A stretch of 39,117 nucleotides of DNA from an uncultured Bacteroidales bacterium (GCA_902798615.1 CADBXL010000033.1:1-39117), one strand, 5' to 3'. Counted from the first letter of the stretch, positions 8,498 through 16,296 are shown. Numbers and translations are program-made. Notes: generated from the letters alone by a model not told the origin.

Positions 8498-8553
8498 AAA
8501 AGTCGGTACTAAAATGTGTGTAGTCCCCCAAAAAGTCGGTACTAAAATGTGTG
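8498..8553. repeat. Two 23-bp copies at 33-bp period
   Basis: An identical 23-mer (aaaagtcggtactaaaatgt plus gtg) occurs at 8498-8520 and 8531-8553, offset by exactly 33 bp. It lies directly downstream of the orphan promoter and just before a second array with the same 33-bp period. It may be an insertion-sequence end remnant. Confidence 0.8.
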
Positions 8554-8600
8554 GCCACGAACTTATTTGATAGTTTTATGGTTTCAGATTTTTGCCTTTT

Positions 8601-8732
8601 ACTTTGGTTTTGTTACAAGAAATTGTGAATTTTACTTTGGTTTTGTTACAGATTTTTGTTAAATTTACTTTGGTTTTGTTACAAGAAATTGTGAATTTTA
8701 CTTTGGTTTTATTACAAAAATAGATGGCTCAC
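8601..8732. repeat. Four-unit 33-bp tandem repeat array
   Basis: The core actttggttttgttaca starts at 8601, 8634, 8667 and 8700 (the last with one change), exactly 33 bp apart. Units 1 and 3 are identical over all 33 bp. On the minus strand every unit carries an in-frame stop, so it is not coding. The spacing (about three helical turns) would place repeated binding sites on one face of the DNA. It lies in the 420-bp gap between the hsdM promoter and the terminator of the DUF3795 gene. Confidence 0.85.
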
Positions 8733-8746
8733 ATTATGTGAGCCAT
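8724..8746 (-). terminator. Terminator of the MerR/GyrI-like/DUF3795 operon
   Basis: A perfect 10-bp stem (8724-8733 with 8737-8746, 3-nt loop) is followed on the minus strand by CTATTTTTG. It lies 55 nt beyond the DUF3795 stop codon. Confidence 0.75.
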
Positions 8747-8800
8747 TCCTGTTCAAGTCATCGGTAATATTGTGAATAAAGTAATGTGGGTTAAATGACA

Positions 8801-9142
8801 TTACTTGCGCATGGTTTGTTCTCCTCGCTTTGTCATCTCTTCCGCAAAGGCTTGTTCTCCATTTTCACGGATGTATCGGATACAGGCTGCACGGTCGCTA
8901 CGGAAGACAAAAGCGAAGAATTTGCCTATCAGGTTATTGTGAAGCCGACATTCCTTTACGTCTGTCTTGCATTCTGCACAGGTCTGGAAGCCCTTTTCTA
9001 TACAGCATTTGCGGATCTTACACCACGATACTTTCTCATTTTCATGACATCCTGGGCATTTCCCTATGCGGTATTTTTTGCAAGCTCCGCAGTAAAGTCC
9101 GCAAGCTGCAATCATCTTTGTGTCAGCTGTGATTTCTTTCAT
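8801..9142 (-). CDS. Cysteine-rich DUF3795-like protein
   Basis: The 113-residue protein resembles the DUF3795 family. It begins with the family hallmark IAACGLYCGACKKYRIGKC, followed by PGC, WC, KCC, TCAEC and ECR, eleven or more cysteines in the first 70 residues, suggesting zinc or other metal binding. The C-terminal part (RAACIRYIRENGEQAFAEEM) is helical. The function of this family is not established. Its start overlaps the preceding gene stop as ATGA, so it is co-translated with the GyrI-like gene and probably responds to the same MerR regulator. Confidence 0.8.
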   Translation of the reverse strand: MKEITADTKMIAACGLYCGACKKYRIGKCPGCHENEKVSWCKIRKCCIEKGFQTCAECKTDVKECRLHNNLIGKFFAFVFRSDRAACIRYIRENGEQAFAEEMTKRGEQTMRK

Positions 9143-9804
9143 AATGTTTTTGCGTTTATGTCTGCTTCATTGTTGACTGGATATCTGATAACCGTCTTGC
9201 ATTTTGCAGGATCGGTTTTACGAGGATCTGACAAATAGATCTCGTGATGAAAATGATTTATATTGTCAATTTTTACAGAATATCCATTGTCGATGATGAA
9301 CTGTTCGAGCTTGGCGATTGTGGCAGGTTCTTCATCGTATGAGCCGATGTGCATTATCTGAGCACAGAGACCTTCCTCAATAGTCAGGAACTCTGCCTTT
9401 GAGCAGTCAATGCCTTTTTTATGGGAAGCCTCTGTCACAGCCCAATCAAACTCTTCGCGCGTTACGAAATCGGGTAGGCGTATCAAACTTATCCAGTTAA
9501 GGAGTGTTTTGTCTTTGTATGAGAAGCCCTTTTCGGTCTTTCCTTCTTCCCACCATAAGCCTTCGAGTGGCGGAACAACATAGTCAAAGTAACCTTCCAT
9601 CCTATGGTCGGTTTTCTTGCTCATCTTGATGGTGTAGGAAATGCTATAAAGAAGCTGCACAGCCTCCATATATAACCCATTGTCCTCGTTAGGATTACCC
9701 TTGCCACGAACAGCAACATAGTTCATGGTAGGAACCGGCACGAATGACGGTTCCTGCTTTGGGAGATAGAACTCCTTGTATTCCTTTTTGTAGTCGAATG
9801 CCAT
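9139..9804 (-). CDS. GyrI-like small-molecule-binding domain protein
   Basis: The 221-residue protein is of the stand-alone GyrI-like (SOUL/effector-binding) type; DYKKEYKEFYLPKQEPSFV followed by MNYVAVRGKGNPNE is the usual start. Such domains bind or hydrolyse small hydrophobic compounds. I chose the ATG at 9804, five bases after the MerR stop, over the in-frame ATG at 9852 because family members begin near MAFDYKKEYK and the longer form would lie inside merR. Together with the MerR regulator, which has the same type of effector domain, it suggests a drug- or metabolite-response operon. Confidence 0.82.
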   Translation of the reverse strand: MAFDYKKEYKEFYLPKQEPSFVPVPTMNYVAVRGKGNPNEDNGLYMEAVQLLYSISYTIKMSKKTDHRMEGYFDYVVPPLEGLWWEEGKTEKGFSYKDKTLLNWISLIRLPDFVTREEFDWAVTEASHKKGIDCSKAEFLTIEEGLCAQIMHIGSYDEEPATIAKLEQFIIDNGYSVKIDNINHFHHEIYLSDPRKTDPAKCKTVIRYPVNNEADINAKTL

Positions 9805-9809
9805 AGTGA

Positions 9810-10643
9810 TTATATTTCTTTTTCTACTGGAACTTGAAGGATAGACAACCATTTCTCTTCATTCTCTTGATTCCAAGGACCATCTATATAGCAAGTGCGA
9901 TGCTGACCAACGATCTTATAGCCTTGCTCGTCAATATACTTGAACAGTTCGATATATGACTCATAGAAGCGGTCGTAAGGACCGTAATGCTTCATGCAGA
10001 GCGCCTTAGGAATAGCAGGTAGAGTCTTAAACTGGATGATTGCAGAGTCAGTACCGAGTTCCTCTACCTGTTCGCAATATTCTATGTCGATGTCAGTAGG
10101 CTTGTACTCCTTGTTATGCTCAATGGTGAAGCAATATCCGGGAGGAGGGCATTTGCATCCGAGACGTTGCATCTCAGGAGCTATCTTATTGACACATATA
10201 GCACCTAATGCCTCGTAGTTAGGGATTATTTCACGATGACTTGCCACGATGATTTCTGGCAATGACTGAATAGAGAATTTTTCCATTGTCTTGATTTCTT
10301 TGCGAGAGTTCCTCCAGTCAAGCAGTTGGCGGCGCCGTGCAAGGAGCAGTTTCAGTTGCTCATCGGTTTCGCGTATCTTTTCCGTTATCTTGCGGATGCT
10401 TGGTGTATATGAACCATAGTCGTATAATTCCTTGATTTCTTCGAGCGAGAACCCAAGTCTTTGAAGATCGCGAATCGTGTTGAGTTTCTGCATCTGTTCG
10501 ATGCTGTAATAGCGATAGCCTGTCCACTCGTCTACCTCGTCAGGCATGAGTAGTCCTTTCTGCTCATAATGACGCAAGGTCTTTACCGTGACTTGCATCA
10601 TCTGCGAGAACTCTCCGATTTTTAATTTTGTTTTATAACTCAT
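9810..10643 (-). CDS. MerR-family regulator with GyrI-like effector domain
   Basis: The 277-residue protein has a MerR winged helix at about 7-75 (IGEFSQMMQVTVKTLRHYEQ, TGYRYYSIEQ, LGFSLEEIKEL), a dimerising coiled coil at about 82-112 and a C-terminal GyrI-like ligand domain at about 122-275. This layout is that of BmrR/BltR-type multidrug sensors, which activate promoters when they bind a hydrophobic cation. It heads a three-gene minus-strand operon with the GyrI-like and DUF3795 genes. Its 5' leader is long (about 210 nt) and contains duplicated hairpins. The ligand is unknown. Confidence 0.9.
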   Translation of the reverse strand: MSYKTKLKIGEFSQMMQVTVKTLRHYEQKGLLMPDEVDEWTGYRYYSIEQMQKLNTIRDLQRLGFSLEEIKELYDYGSYTPSIRKITEKIRETDEQLKLLLARRRQLLDWRNSRKEIKTMEKFSIQSLPEIIVASHREIIPNYEALGAICVNKIAPEMQRLGCKCPPPGYCFTIEHNKEYKPTDIDIEYCEQVEELGTDSAIIQFKTLPAIPKALCMKHYGPYDRFYESYIELFKYIDEQGYKIVGQHRTCYIDGPWNQENEEKWLSILQVPVEKEI

Positions 10644-10649
10644 AATCGT

Positions 10650-10865
10650 ACGATTTTCAATTTCGAGTGCAACGTGCAGAGCATCCTCGCACGATGACTT
10701 GCGTAGCTTGATGAGCTACAGCGAATAAAATAGTGCGTGTCAGCCTCTCAAAGGCTGGCGCACGTCTCTGATTTTCGAGTGCAAAGTGAATCTTCGCATG
10801 AAGAGAATAGTGCGTGTCAGCCCTCAAAGGCTGGCGCACGTTTCTAATTTTCGAGTGCAAAGTTA
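10650..10865 (-). promoter_or_regulatory. Promoter and repeated hairpin leader of the MerR operon
   Basis: On the minus strand TAACTTTG (10858-10865) follows a TTGA at 10887-10890 with about 21 nt spacing. The leader begins TTTGCACTCGAAAAT and contains two 77-bp-offset copies (10729 and 10806) of a unit starting aatagtgcgtgtcagcc whose ends pair (gtgcgtgtcagcc with ggctggcgcac). The CTTTGCACTCG start sequence is repeated before the second copy, and GTTGCACTCGAAA recurs near the leader end. The 10650-10790 part is homologous to the SulP leader at 13671-13775. Confidence 0.6.
10691..10728 (+). repeat. Dispersed 48-bp repeat, partial copy
   Basis: gacttgcgtagcttgatgag followed by ctacagcgaataa matches copies at 11920, 12176 (inverted), 35472 and 38060. 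The upstream AACGTGAG part is missing here. Confidence 0.6.
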
Positions 10866-10915
10866 TACTATGCCCTTAGGGACGAGTCAAGAGAAATCAA
10901 GAATTTAACAATTAA

Positions 10916-11314
10916 TTAACATTTTATGCGGTCGTGTTTATAGATATGCACCATGTCTTTATCACCTCCAACGAGATTGTTGCAGCGATGAAGCTTGCCA
11001 GTATCGTGAAATCCGCATTTTTGCATCACTCTGCCAGAGGCTGGGTTGCCAGTGAAGTAATCTGCCCATACGTTCTCGAAATGCATAGTGTTGACGCAGT
11101 AGTCGAGCAGAAGTTGTAAGGCTTCTGTGCAGATGCCTTTATTCCAATATGGCTTGCCTACCCAATAGCCTACCTCGCAATCGTTCTCAAGGTCGTCAAG
11201 ATACTTGAGGAACAAGAGCCACGACTTCTGTTCAAGGTAGTCAAGTTCGCTGCTACAGCCAGACTCCTTCCATAGAATCTGGTCAATAGCCTTGAATGTG
11301 TTCTCGTATTGCAT
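10916..11314 (-). pseudogene. hsdM-acetyltransferase chimera
   Basis: The open frame joins the first 43 residues of HsdM (identical to hsdM from MQYENTFKAI to YLDDLE) to the last 89 or so residues of a GNAT acetyltransferase beginning NDCEVGYWVGKPYWNKG, which is about 94% identical in DNA to the end of the intact GNAT gene at 12222. The junction is at about 11184/11185. The product lacks the N-terminal GNAT strands and any HsdM catalytic part, so an enzyme function is unlikely, but it has a copy of the hsdM promoter and could be expressed. Its own C-terminus (YKHDRIKC) differs from the intact GNAT. Confidence 0.8.
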
Positions 11315-11372
11315 GCTTTATTATTTGGGATTATCGAAATGTTCTAAATGCAAAAATATAAAAAAATACGAG
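11185..11372. repeat. 188-bp direct repeat, copy 2
   Basis: This is the near-exact copy of 8250-8437 carrying the hsdM start codon, 44 codons and promoter, now placed in front of a GNAT fragment. Weak similarity continues beyond it (cattgNgg..aatc words at 8442 and 11386), suggesting the original duplication was longer. Confidence 0.9.
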
Positions 11373-11685
11373 TTTTGCTTTTCGACATTGGGGGAATCTA
11401 AAGGGTTTGTTGGCAGTATCACCAGTGAGAGAATATGGCTATTTTTTTCTTTGCCTATATTTTTTTGACTCTTTTGTAATGTTTTTTCCTTATTTCTGAT
11501 TTTCTTAAAGTTGAAGATTTATATAGAATATAGCACTTTATAACTAATTGTAAATAAGCGCCTTTGCAAATATGCAACATGATATGCTACATTATTTATA
11601 CTATTGTGCAATAGTGTATTGCTCTATTGCGCGAATGTAAAAAGTGTTGCATGGTATAAATCGCAAACTTTATGAAACATCTTAT

Positions 11686-11717
11686 TTTGCGAGGATGTGA
11701 AAAACTTTATATCTTTG
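11686..11717 (+). promoter_or_regulatory. Promoter of candidate small RNA
   Basis: TTTG (11686-11689) and TATCTTTG (11710-11717) are spaced by 20 nt, a near-ideal Bacteroidetes promoter, with start expected near 11724. The sequence upstream (11373-11685) is AT-rich and holds no gene that I can see. Confidence 0.7.
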
Positions 11718-11723
11718 CACTCG

Positions 11724-11915
11724 GAAATAAGTGTAAGATTTATGTTAAAGTGACTATAAAGACGGTCACAGACATTTGTAAAACTGAGGTTTGATTAAAG
11801 GGGAAATATCTCGACGGAATTAGCTAAGAAGGTAAAACAAAGATTGTATTAATAGGATTAACAAAAGAACAAGGTCAATGTCAGCGATGAACTGATGTTG
11901 ACCTTGTTCTTTTAT
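11724..11915 (+). ncRNA. Candidate small non-coding RNA
   Basis: A strong promoter and a strong terminator define a transcript of about 190 nt with no start codon leading to a meaningful frame. Internal structure includes GTGAC and GTCAC at 11750-11769 that can pair across a 10-nt loop. The 3' end is a long hairpin (11863-11884 with 11892-11913, two mismatched positions) followed by TTTATTATTA. I do not recognise it as 6S RNA, tmRNA, RNase P RNA or SRP RNA. A leader of a lost gene is the main alternative. Confidence 0.55.
11863..11915 (+). terminator. Terminator of candidate small RNA
   Basis: A 22-bp stem around a 7-nt loop (cgatgaa) ends in TTCTTTTATT. The arms carry GAACAAGGTCAA and its complement. 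Confidence 0.8.
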
Positions 11916-11919
11916 TATT

Positions 11920-12225
11920 AACGTGAGTTCGACGACTTGCTTCTGCTTGATGAGCCATAGCGAATAATTCTACGAATGGCAGCAAGCTGCCTTAACCACT
12001 GCGTGGAGCCACACGAATTTATCATTAATTGCCCACAAATTATCCATAAATTTATATGGAGCGAAGAAAAATTAATAATTAATTCACGGTTAATTCACGG
12101 TTAATTCATGTAGCCAAGCGCAGCGTTTATTTTCGTCGAACTCACGTTAATTTATTCTTGTGGCAAGCGGTTTGTTTTATTCGCAAGGCTCACCAAGCTA
12201 AAGCAAGTCGTCTGACTCACGTTAT
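11920..12225. repeat. Inverted pair of the dispersed 48-bp repeat
   Basis: A plus-oriented copy (11920-11969, aacgtgagttcgacgacttg onward) faces a minus-oriented copy (12176-12225). A third partial minus copy at 12133-12148 is a perfect 16-bp complement of 11920-11935. The interval between them is AT-rich with short repeats such as ttaattcacgg twice at 12080-12105 and no gene. The layout looks like a small MITE- or REPIN-like unit. The right copy supplies the TAA stop codon of the GNAT gene. Confidence 0.65.
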
Positions 12226-12746
12226 TGTATAAATATGTCAAGTTTATAGATATGAACCATATCCTTATCACCTCCAACGAGATTGTTGCAGCGATGAAGC
12301 TTGCCAGTATCGTGAAATCCGCATTTCTGCATCACTCTGCCAGAGGCTGGATTGCCTGTGAAGTAATCTGCCCATACGTTCTCAAAATGCATTGTATTGA
12401 CGCAGTAGTCGAGCAGAAGTCGTAAGGCTTCTGTGCAGATGCCTTTATTCCAATAAGGCTTGCCTATCCAATAGCCTACCTCACAATCGTTTTCCCCTAT
12501 GGGAATATTACTTATGGCTTGAGTGAGATATCCCACGCAGCCAATAGGCTCATTGGTTTCATTGAGCACAATAGCCCATGTTGCATCGTTGGAGAAGAAA
12601 TTCCTGATAACCTTCTGGCTATCTTCAACAGATTGATGTGGAGGCCAGCCGGCACGAGGTCCGATGTCTGGATCAGATGCATATTTGAATAACGCCTCGG
12701 CATCGCTTTCCTGCCAACGGCGAAGATGTATTCTTTCTGTTTTCAT
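12222..12746 (-). CDS. GNAT acetyltransferase (RimJ/RimL type)
   Basis: The 174-residue protein has the RimJ/RimL-like GNAT fold: MKTERIHLRRWQESDAEALF at the start, a central acceptor region (WAIVLNETNEPIGCVGYL), the EVGYWIGKPYWNKGICTEAL segment whose GYWIGKPYWNKG stretch corresponds to the acetyl-CoA loop, and NPASGRVMQKCGF at the end. The acceptor could be a protein N-terminus, an amino sugar or a drug. It is translationally coupled (ATGA) to the CAT-like gene upstream. Its 3' half was copied into the chimera at 10916-11184. Confidence 0.88.
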   Translation of the reverse strand: MKTERIHLRRWQESDAEALFKYASDPDIGPRAGWPPHQSVEDSQKVIRNFFSNDATWAIVLNETNEPIGCVGYLTQAISNIPIGENDCEVGYWIGKPYWNKGICTEALRLLLDYCVNTMHFENVWADYFTGNPASGRVMQKCGFHDTGKLHRCNNLVGGDKDMVHIYKLDIFIQ

Positions 12747-13363
12747 AATAAATTGTTGATAGTATGCTGTAATATTTCAAGAAACTTTGCTCCATGTCCT
12801 CCGTCCATCTGAACGTGGTGAAATTGGAAGGACAAGGGTAGGGTGCTCTTGAACCATCCCTTGCGATATTTTCCCCACATCACCATAGGGTTGCAGAACT
12901 TATCGGTGTATTGATTTAAGATACAATCCAGTTCGGTGGCTATCATTGCAGATGTTCCAACAACCATAGCATCATCAACGAAACTGCTTTCGCAACTGTC
13001 AGATGCAGATTGAGTAAGAACGGAATACTTGTCTTGAAACTGCCTGATGTCTTCGCAGAAAGGGATATCGCATGAGTTTATGCCACCTTTCTTATTGTTG
13101 ACTATCACGTTGACAGCGAGTTTGTCGTATTGGTAAAGCTTGCCATTTTCAGGGAGGAGGTAGAATTCCTCCATCTTACTTGCTGCCTTGCCAATGCACC
13201 AGCAAAGAAGCATATTGAAACTCATGTCATGCCTCTTGCTATACTTCACAATCTTAGAAACGTTGAATGTCTTAACCAATGTCACCATAGGCATTGGCGA
13301 TGACATCCAAAGGCTGAAAGCATCAGCACGCGAAGTTTCCTGTGGGTTTATTTCTCTTTTCAT
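12743..13363 (-). CDS. Chloramphenicol-acetyltransferase-family protein (type A fold)
   Basis: The 206-residue protein has the family C-terminal active-site signature HHVQMDGGH at 182-190, with H183 the catalytic histidine and D187 the structural aspartate by comparison with CAT. The fold-typical WGKYRKGW..LPLSFQFHH segment precedes it. The N-terminus SRADAFSLWMSSPMPMVTLV corresponds to the FxxF start of CATs but is divergent. It may acetylate chloramphenicol or another hydroxyl compound; actual resistance cannot be inferred. It is the first gene of a two-gene acetyltransferase operon. A weak TACTTTCG box lies just upstream. Confidence 0.82.
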   Translation of the reverse strand: MKREINPQETSRADAFSLWMSSPMPMVTLVKTFNVSKIVKYSKRHDMSFNMLLCWCIGKAASKMEEFYLLPENGKLYQYDKLAVNVIVNNKKGGINSCDIPFCEDIRQFQDKYSVLTQSASDSCESSFVDDAMVVGTSAMIATELDCILNQYTDKFCNPMVMWGKYRKGWFKSTLPLSFQFHHVQMDGGHGAKFLEILQHTINNLL

Positions 13364-13640
13364 CTCTACGAAAGTAAATGACCAGTAAATATTATTCAGT
13401 AAATTTTATTGACCACAGATATTCAGGATAACACGGATGCAAATCACGAGTGTAATTATCCGTTTAATCTGAATTTTCTAAGTATCATATTATCTTTATG
13501 AAAAAAGTAGAAGAATACGTTTTGGTGTCAAAGATACGAATAAAAATCCAAATAAAGACACAAACAACGTTATTTTGCGTATTTATGTTTAATCTGCATC
13601 AATATATTAAGGTCAATAATGGTGTTTTTTGCTCAAAAAG
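13364..13640. other. Gene-free interval upstream of the SulP promoter
   Basis: The interval between the divergent CAT-like and SulP genes holds AT-rich DNA with an imperfect inverted repeat around attcaggataacacggatgc and ccgtttaatctgaatttt. No gene can be supported; a 70-codon plus-strand frame at 13498 has no family features and overlaps the SulP promoter. Confidence 0.4.
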
Positions 13641-13775
13641 TTGCTCATTTCGTGTTTTTTTACTACCTTTGCGCCCGCAAAATCAGAGGCGTCCACCAGC
13701 TTGCAGCTGACGTTGACTATTTTGCGGACACGAGGATGCTTCGCACGTTGCACTCTAAAAAATTATAACATTCAG
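13641..13775 (+). promoter_or_regulatory. SulP promoter and leader element
   Basis: TTGC (13641-13644) and TACCTTTG (13664-13671) are separated by 19 nt. The leader that follows contains CAAAATCAGAG, a CCAGC..GCTGAC hairpin, ACTATTTT, GAGGATGCT and GTTGCACTC in the same order as the MerR operon leader. It ends near 13775, and a low-complexity stretch of attcgtaattcgtaatta type (13787-13822) precedes the start codon. Confidence 0.65.
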
Positions 13776-13824
13776 GATAAAGACACGAATCGTAATTCGT
13801 AATTAGTCATTCGTCATTATTTTT

Positions 13825-15489
13825 ATGTACAAACCAAAGTTAGTCAGTTGTCTTCGTAATTACGATAAGAAGACATTTATGGCAGACCTTATGGCAGGTA
13901 TCATCGTGGGTATTGTAGCACTCCCACTTGCTATCGCCTTTGGTATTGCTTCAGGTGTATCGCCAGAGAAAGGTATTATCACCGCTATTGTTGCAGGAAT
14001 CTTAATCAGTCTTTTTGGAGGTTCAAAGGTGCAGATCGGTGGCCCTACGGGTGCTTTCATCGTCATCATCTACGGAATCATTGAACAATATGGTATGTCA
14101 GGACTTACCATCGCCACCCTCATGGCAGGTGTGTTCCTCATTCTCTTGGGAGTAATGCGCCTCGGAAGCATTATCAAATTCATTCCTTACCCTATCGTGG
14201 TGGGCTTCACATCAGGTATTGCCATAACCATCTTCACTACTCAGATAAAGGACCTCTTCGGATTGCAGATAGATAAGGTTCCAAGTGATTTCATCGAGAA
14301 ATGGTGGTGCTATATACAGAATTTCTCTACAATGGATATATGGTCATTCGGCATCGGACTGCTCAGTATCCTTATTATTGTTTTCACTCCTAAGGTCAGC
14401 AGAAAGATACCAGGATCGCTTGTTGCTATTATCTTTACAACAGTTCTTGTTGTAGTGCTGAAGCAGTATGCCGGTGTTGATAGCATAGAGACCATTGGTG
14501 ACCGTTTTACAATCTCAGCTACTCTTCCAAGTGTTGAGATGCCAGAACTCTCTCTTGACGTTCTCAAGGGACTTATGTCTCCAGCTCTCACCATTGCAAT
14601 CCTCGGTGCTATCGAGTCTTTGCTCTCTGCTACTGTTGCCGATGGTGTTATCAGCGATCGTCATAACTCAAACAATGAGCTTATTGGTCAGGGTATAGCC
14701 AACCTTGTAACTCCACTCGTTGGTGGTATTCCTGCTACTGGTGCCATTGCGCGTACAATGACTAACATCAACAATGGTGGTAAGACTCCAGTTGCAGGTA
14801 TCATCCACGCCATTGTATTGTTGCTCATCTTCCTTTTCCTCATGCCTTTGGCACAGTATATTCCAATGGCATGTCTGGCCGGTGTGCTGGTTGTTGTGAG
14901 CTATAACATGTGTGGTATTCCTTCATTCTTGGGTATTCTCCGTAATCCGAAGTCTGATGTAACCGTATTGCTCGTAACCTTCTTCCTCACCATAATCTTC
15001 GACCTTACAATCGCTATCGAGGTAGGTATCGTTATTGCTTGTCTGCTCTTCATGCGCCGTATGGCAGAGACATCAGACGTGAAGCTTGTGAGCGATATCG
15101 ATGTAGAGGAGGAATCCGACCTTCAGTCAAATCAGGATGAGCATCTTGTTGTGCCAGACGGCATTCAGGTATATGAGATCAACGGTCCTTACTTCTTCGG
15201 AGCAGGTAATAAGGCAGAGGAGCTTATGTCATCTCTGCGTGACCTTCCAAAGGTTCGTATCATCCGTATGCGTAGAGTACCGTTCATTGACTCAACAGGT
15301 ATCCATAACCTCACCAACATCTGTATTACTTCAAAGCATCAGAACATCGACGTAGTGCTTTCAGGTGTTAATCCAAAGGTACACGCGGTACTTGAAAAGG
15401 CGCATTTCTACGATATCATCGGAGAAGACCACATCTGTCCGCACATTGACATAGCCCTCGAAAAGGCTAAGGAATTGGCGTCAAAATAA
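13825..15489 (+). CDS. SulP-family anion transporter with STAS domain
   Basis: The 554-residue protein belongs to the SulP/SLC26 family, membrane transporters for sulfate, bicarbonate or other anions. Residues about 15-420 carry the hydrophobic transport core, with the conserved MADLMAGIIVGIVALPLAIA at 19-38 and GGPTGAFIVII near 72. Residues about 435-550 form a cytoplasmic STAS domain (VYEINGPYFFGAG, then RVPFIDSTGIHNL). Length and order are normal. No sulfate-assimilation or carbonic-anhydrase gene lies nearby, so the substrate is undecided. It appears monocistronic, with its own promoter and two terminator-like hairpins. Confidence 0.93.
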   Translation: MYKPKLVSCLRNYDKKTFMADLMAGIIVGIVALPLAIAFGIASGVSPEKGIITAIVAGILISLFGGSKVQIGGPTGAFIVIIYGIIEQYGMSGLTIATLMAGVFLILLGVMRLGSIIKFIPYPIVVGFTSGIAITIFTTQIKDLFGLQIDKVPSDFIEKWWCYIQNFSTMDIWSFGIGLLSILIIVFTPKVSRKIPGSLVAIIFTTVLVVVLKQYAGVDSIETIGDRFTISATLPSVEMPELSLDVLKGLMSPALTIAILGAIESLLSATVADGVISDRHNSNNELIGQGIANLVTPLVGGIPATGAIARTMTNINNGGKTPVAGIIHAIVLLLIFLFLMPLAQYIPMACLAGVLVVVSYNMCGIPSFLGILRNPKSDVTVLLVTFFLTIIFDLTIAIEVGIVIACLLFMRRMAETSDVKLVSDIDVEEESDLQSNQDEHLVVPDGIQVYEINGPYFFGAGNKAEELMSSLRDLPKVRIIRMRRVPFIDSTGIHNLTNICITSKHQNIDVVLSGVNPKVHAVLEKAHFYDIIGEDHICPHIDIALEKAKELASK

Positions 15490-15494
15490 GCAGG

Positions 15495-15519
15495 AAGTCC
15501 CTGTGCATGGGACTTTTAT
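15495..15519 (+). terminator. First hairpin after SulP
   Basis: AAGTCCC (15495-15501) pairs with GGGACTT (15509-15515), followed by TTATA. It begins 6 nt after the stop codon. Confidence 0.55.
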
Positions 15520-15523
15520 AACA

Positions 15524-15570
15524 GAATTCTCCCCCGTCATGCTGTAACAGTAGGACGGGGAGAATTTTTT
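15524..15570 (+). terminator. Main terminator of the SulP gene
   Basis: A stem of about 13 bp with one bulged C (GAATTCTCCCCCGTC region with GACGGGGAGAATT) is followed directly by a T run to 15571. Confidence 0.85.
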
Positions 15571-15576
15571 TGTAAA

Positions 15577-16296
15577 GGGGTGTCTCTAAAAATTATTGTA
15601 CTATTGTACCATTGTACCTAAAATTTCATTTAAACACATTAAATTCTTCATTTTATTACTGGACAAAGAAAGCCTTGTTGATGGTTTTGGCATTCCCTCC
15701 CCCCCAAAAAAACATTAATTCTGTAAAAGACACTTTTTAGTTCCTTTGAAAATTTAAGGGGAAATCGGTATAAATGGAAAATGTTGAACCATTATTCTTC
15801 TGAGATTTTTCTATAAGTACCATTTAAATTACTATCTATCAACACTTTGCTTTGTTAAAACTTTTTCTTGCTTGGTACAATGGTACAATAGTACAATATT
15901 TTTTTAATAGACCCTAAAAATATCGCTCTTCTAATTCAATAATATATAATATAATAATTTATTATATTATATATTATTGGCTGAAAAACTGGAAAAAGAT
16001 AGGGTGTGTGTGAAAAATGTTGTACTATTGTACCATTGTACCTTTTTTTGGGCTTTTTCACCTCCGTTCCAGGTCCGTTTCAGGTCCGTTTCAAGTCCGT
16101 TCCCATATATGAGAGATAGAAGCCCCATGAAGGGGAGTTTGCTTCTATTTGCAATAGTAGTGATAATTCACGAAACTTCAAAATAATCTCCTGTGTGTTT
16201 GCATGGCATTAGAGATTTTCAGGTTCGTAAACCCGAATAGCGAGGAACCTTTTTGGTACAATGGTACAATAGTACAATAATTTTTAGAGACACCCC
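15577..16296. mobile_element. 720-bp non-coding element with perfect 42-bp terminal inverted repeats
   Basis: The ends (15577-15618 and 16255-16296) are perfect reverse complements starting ggggtgtctctaaaaatt and continuing into three 8-bp units (attgtact, attgtacc, attgtacc). Two more copies of the octamer array lie inside, inverted at about 15876-15900 and direct at about 16019-16042. A perfect 41-bp AT-only palindrome with one central base lies at 15938-15978, and an 11-bp tandem repeat (aggtccgtttc) at 16071-16103. No transposase or other gene can be supported. No clear target duplication is seen at the flanks. A related end sequence occurs at 38124. A MITE-like mobile unit or structured regulatory island fits. 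Confidence 0.7.

Noticed and set aside
8601-8732. CRISPR array
   Set aside because: The 33-bp units are contiguous without unique spacers and no cas genes are near.
10916-11314. A real HsdM-GNAT bifunctional protein
   Set aside because: Both parts are fragments lacking their catalytic core, and the junction coincides with the end of a 188-bp duplicated segment.
12743-13363. Chloramphenicol resistance gene
   Set aside because: The catalytic signature supports the acetyltransferase family, but the sequence is divergent and the substrate cannot be inferred.
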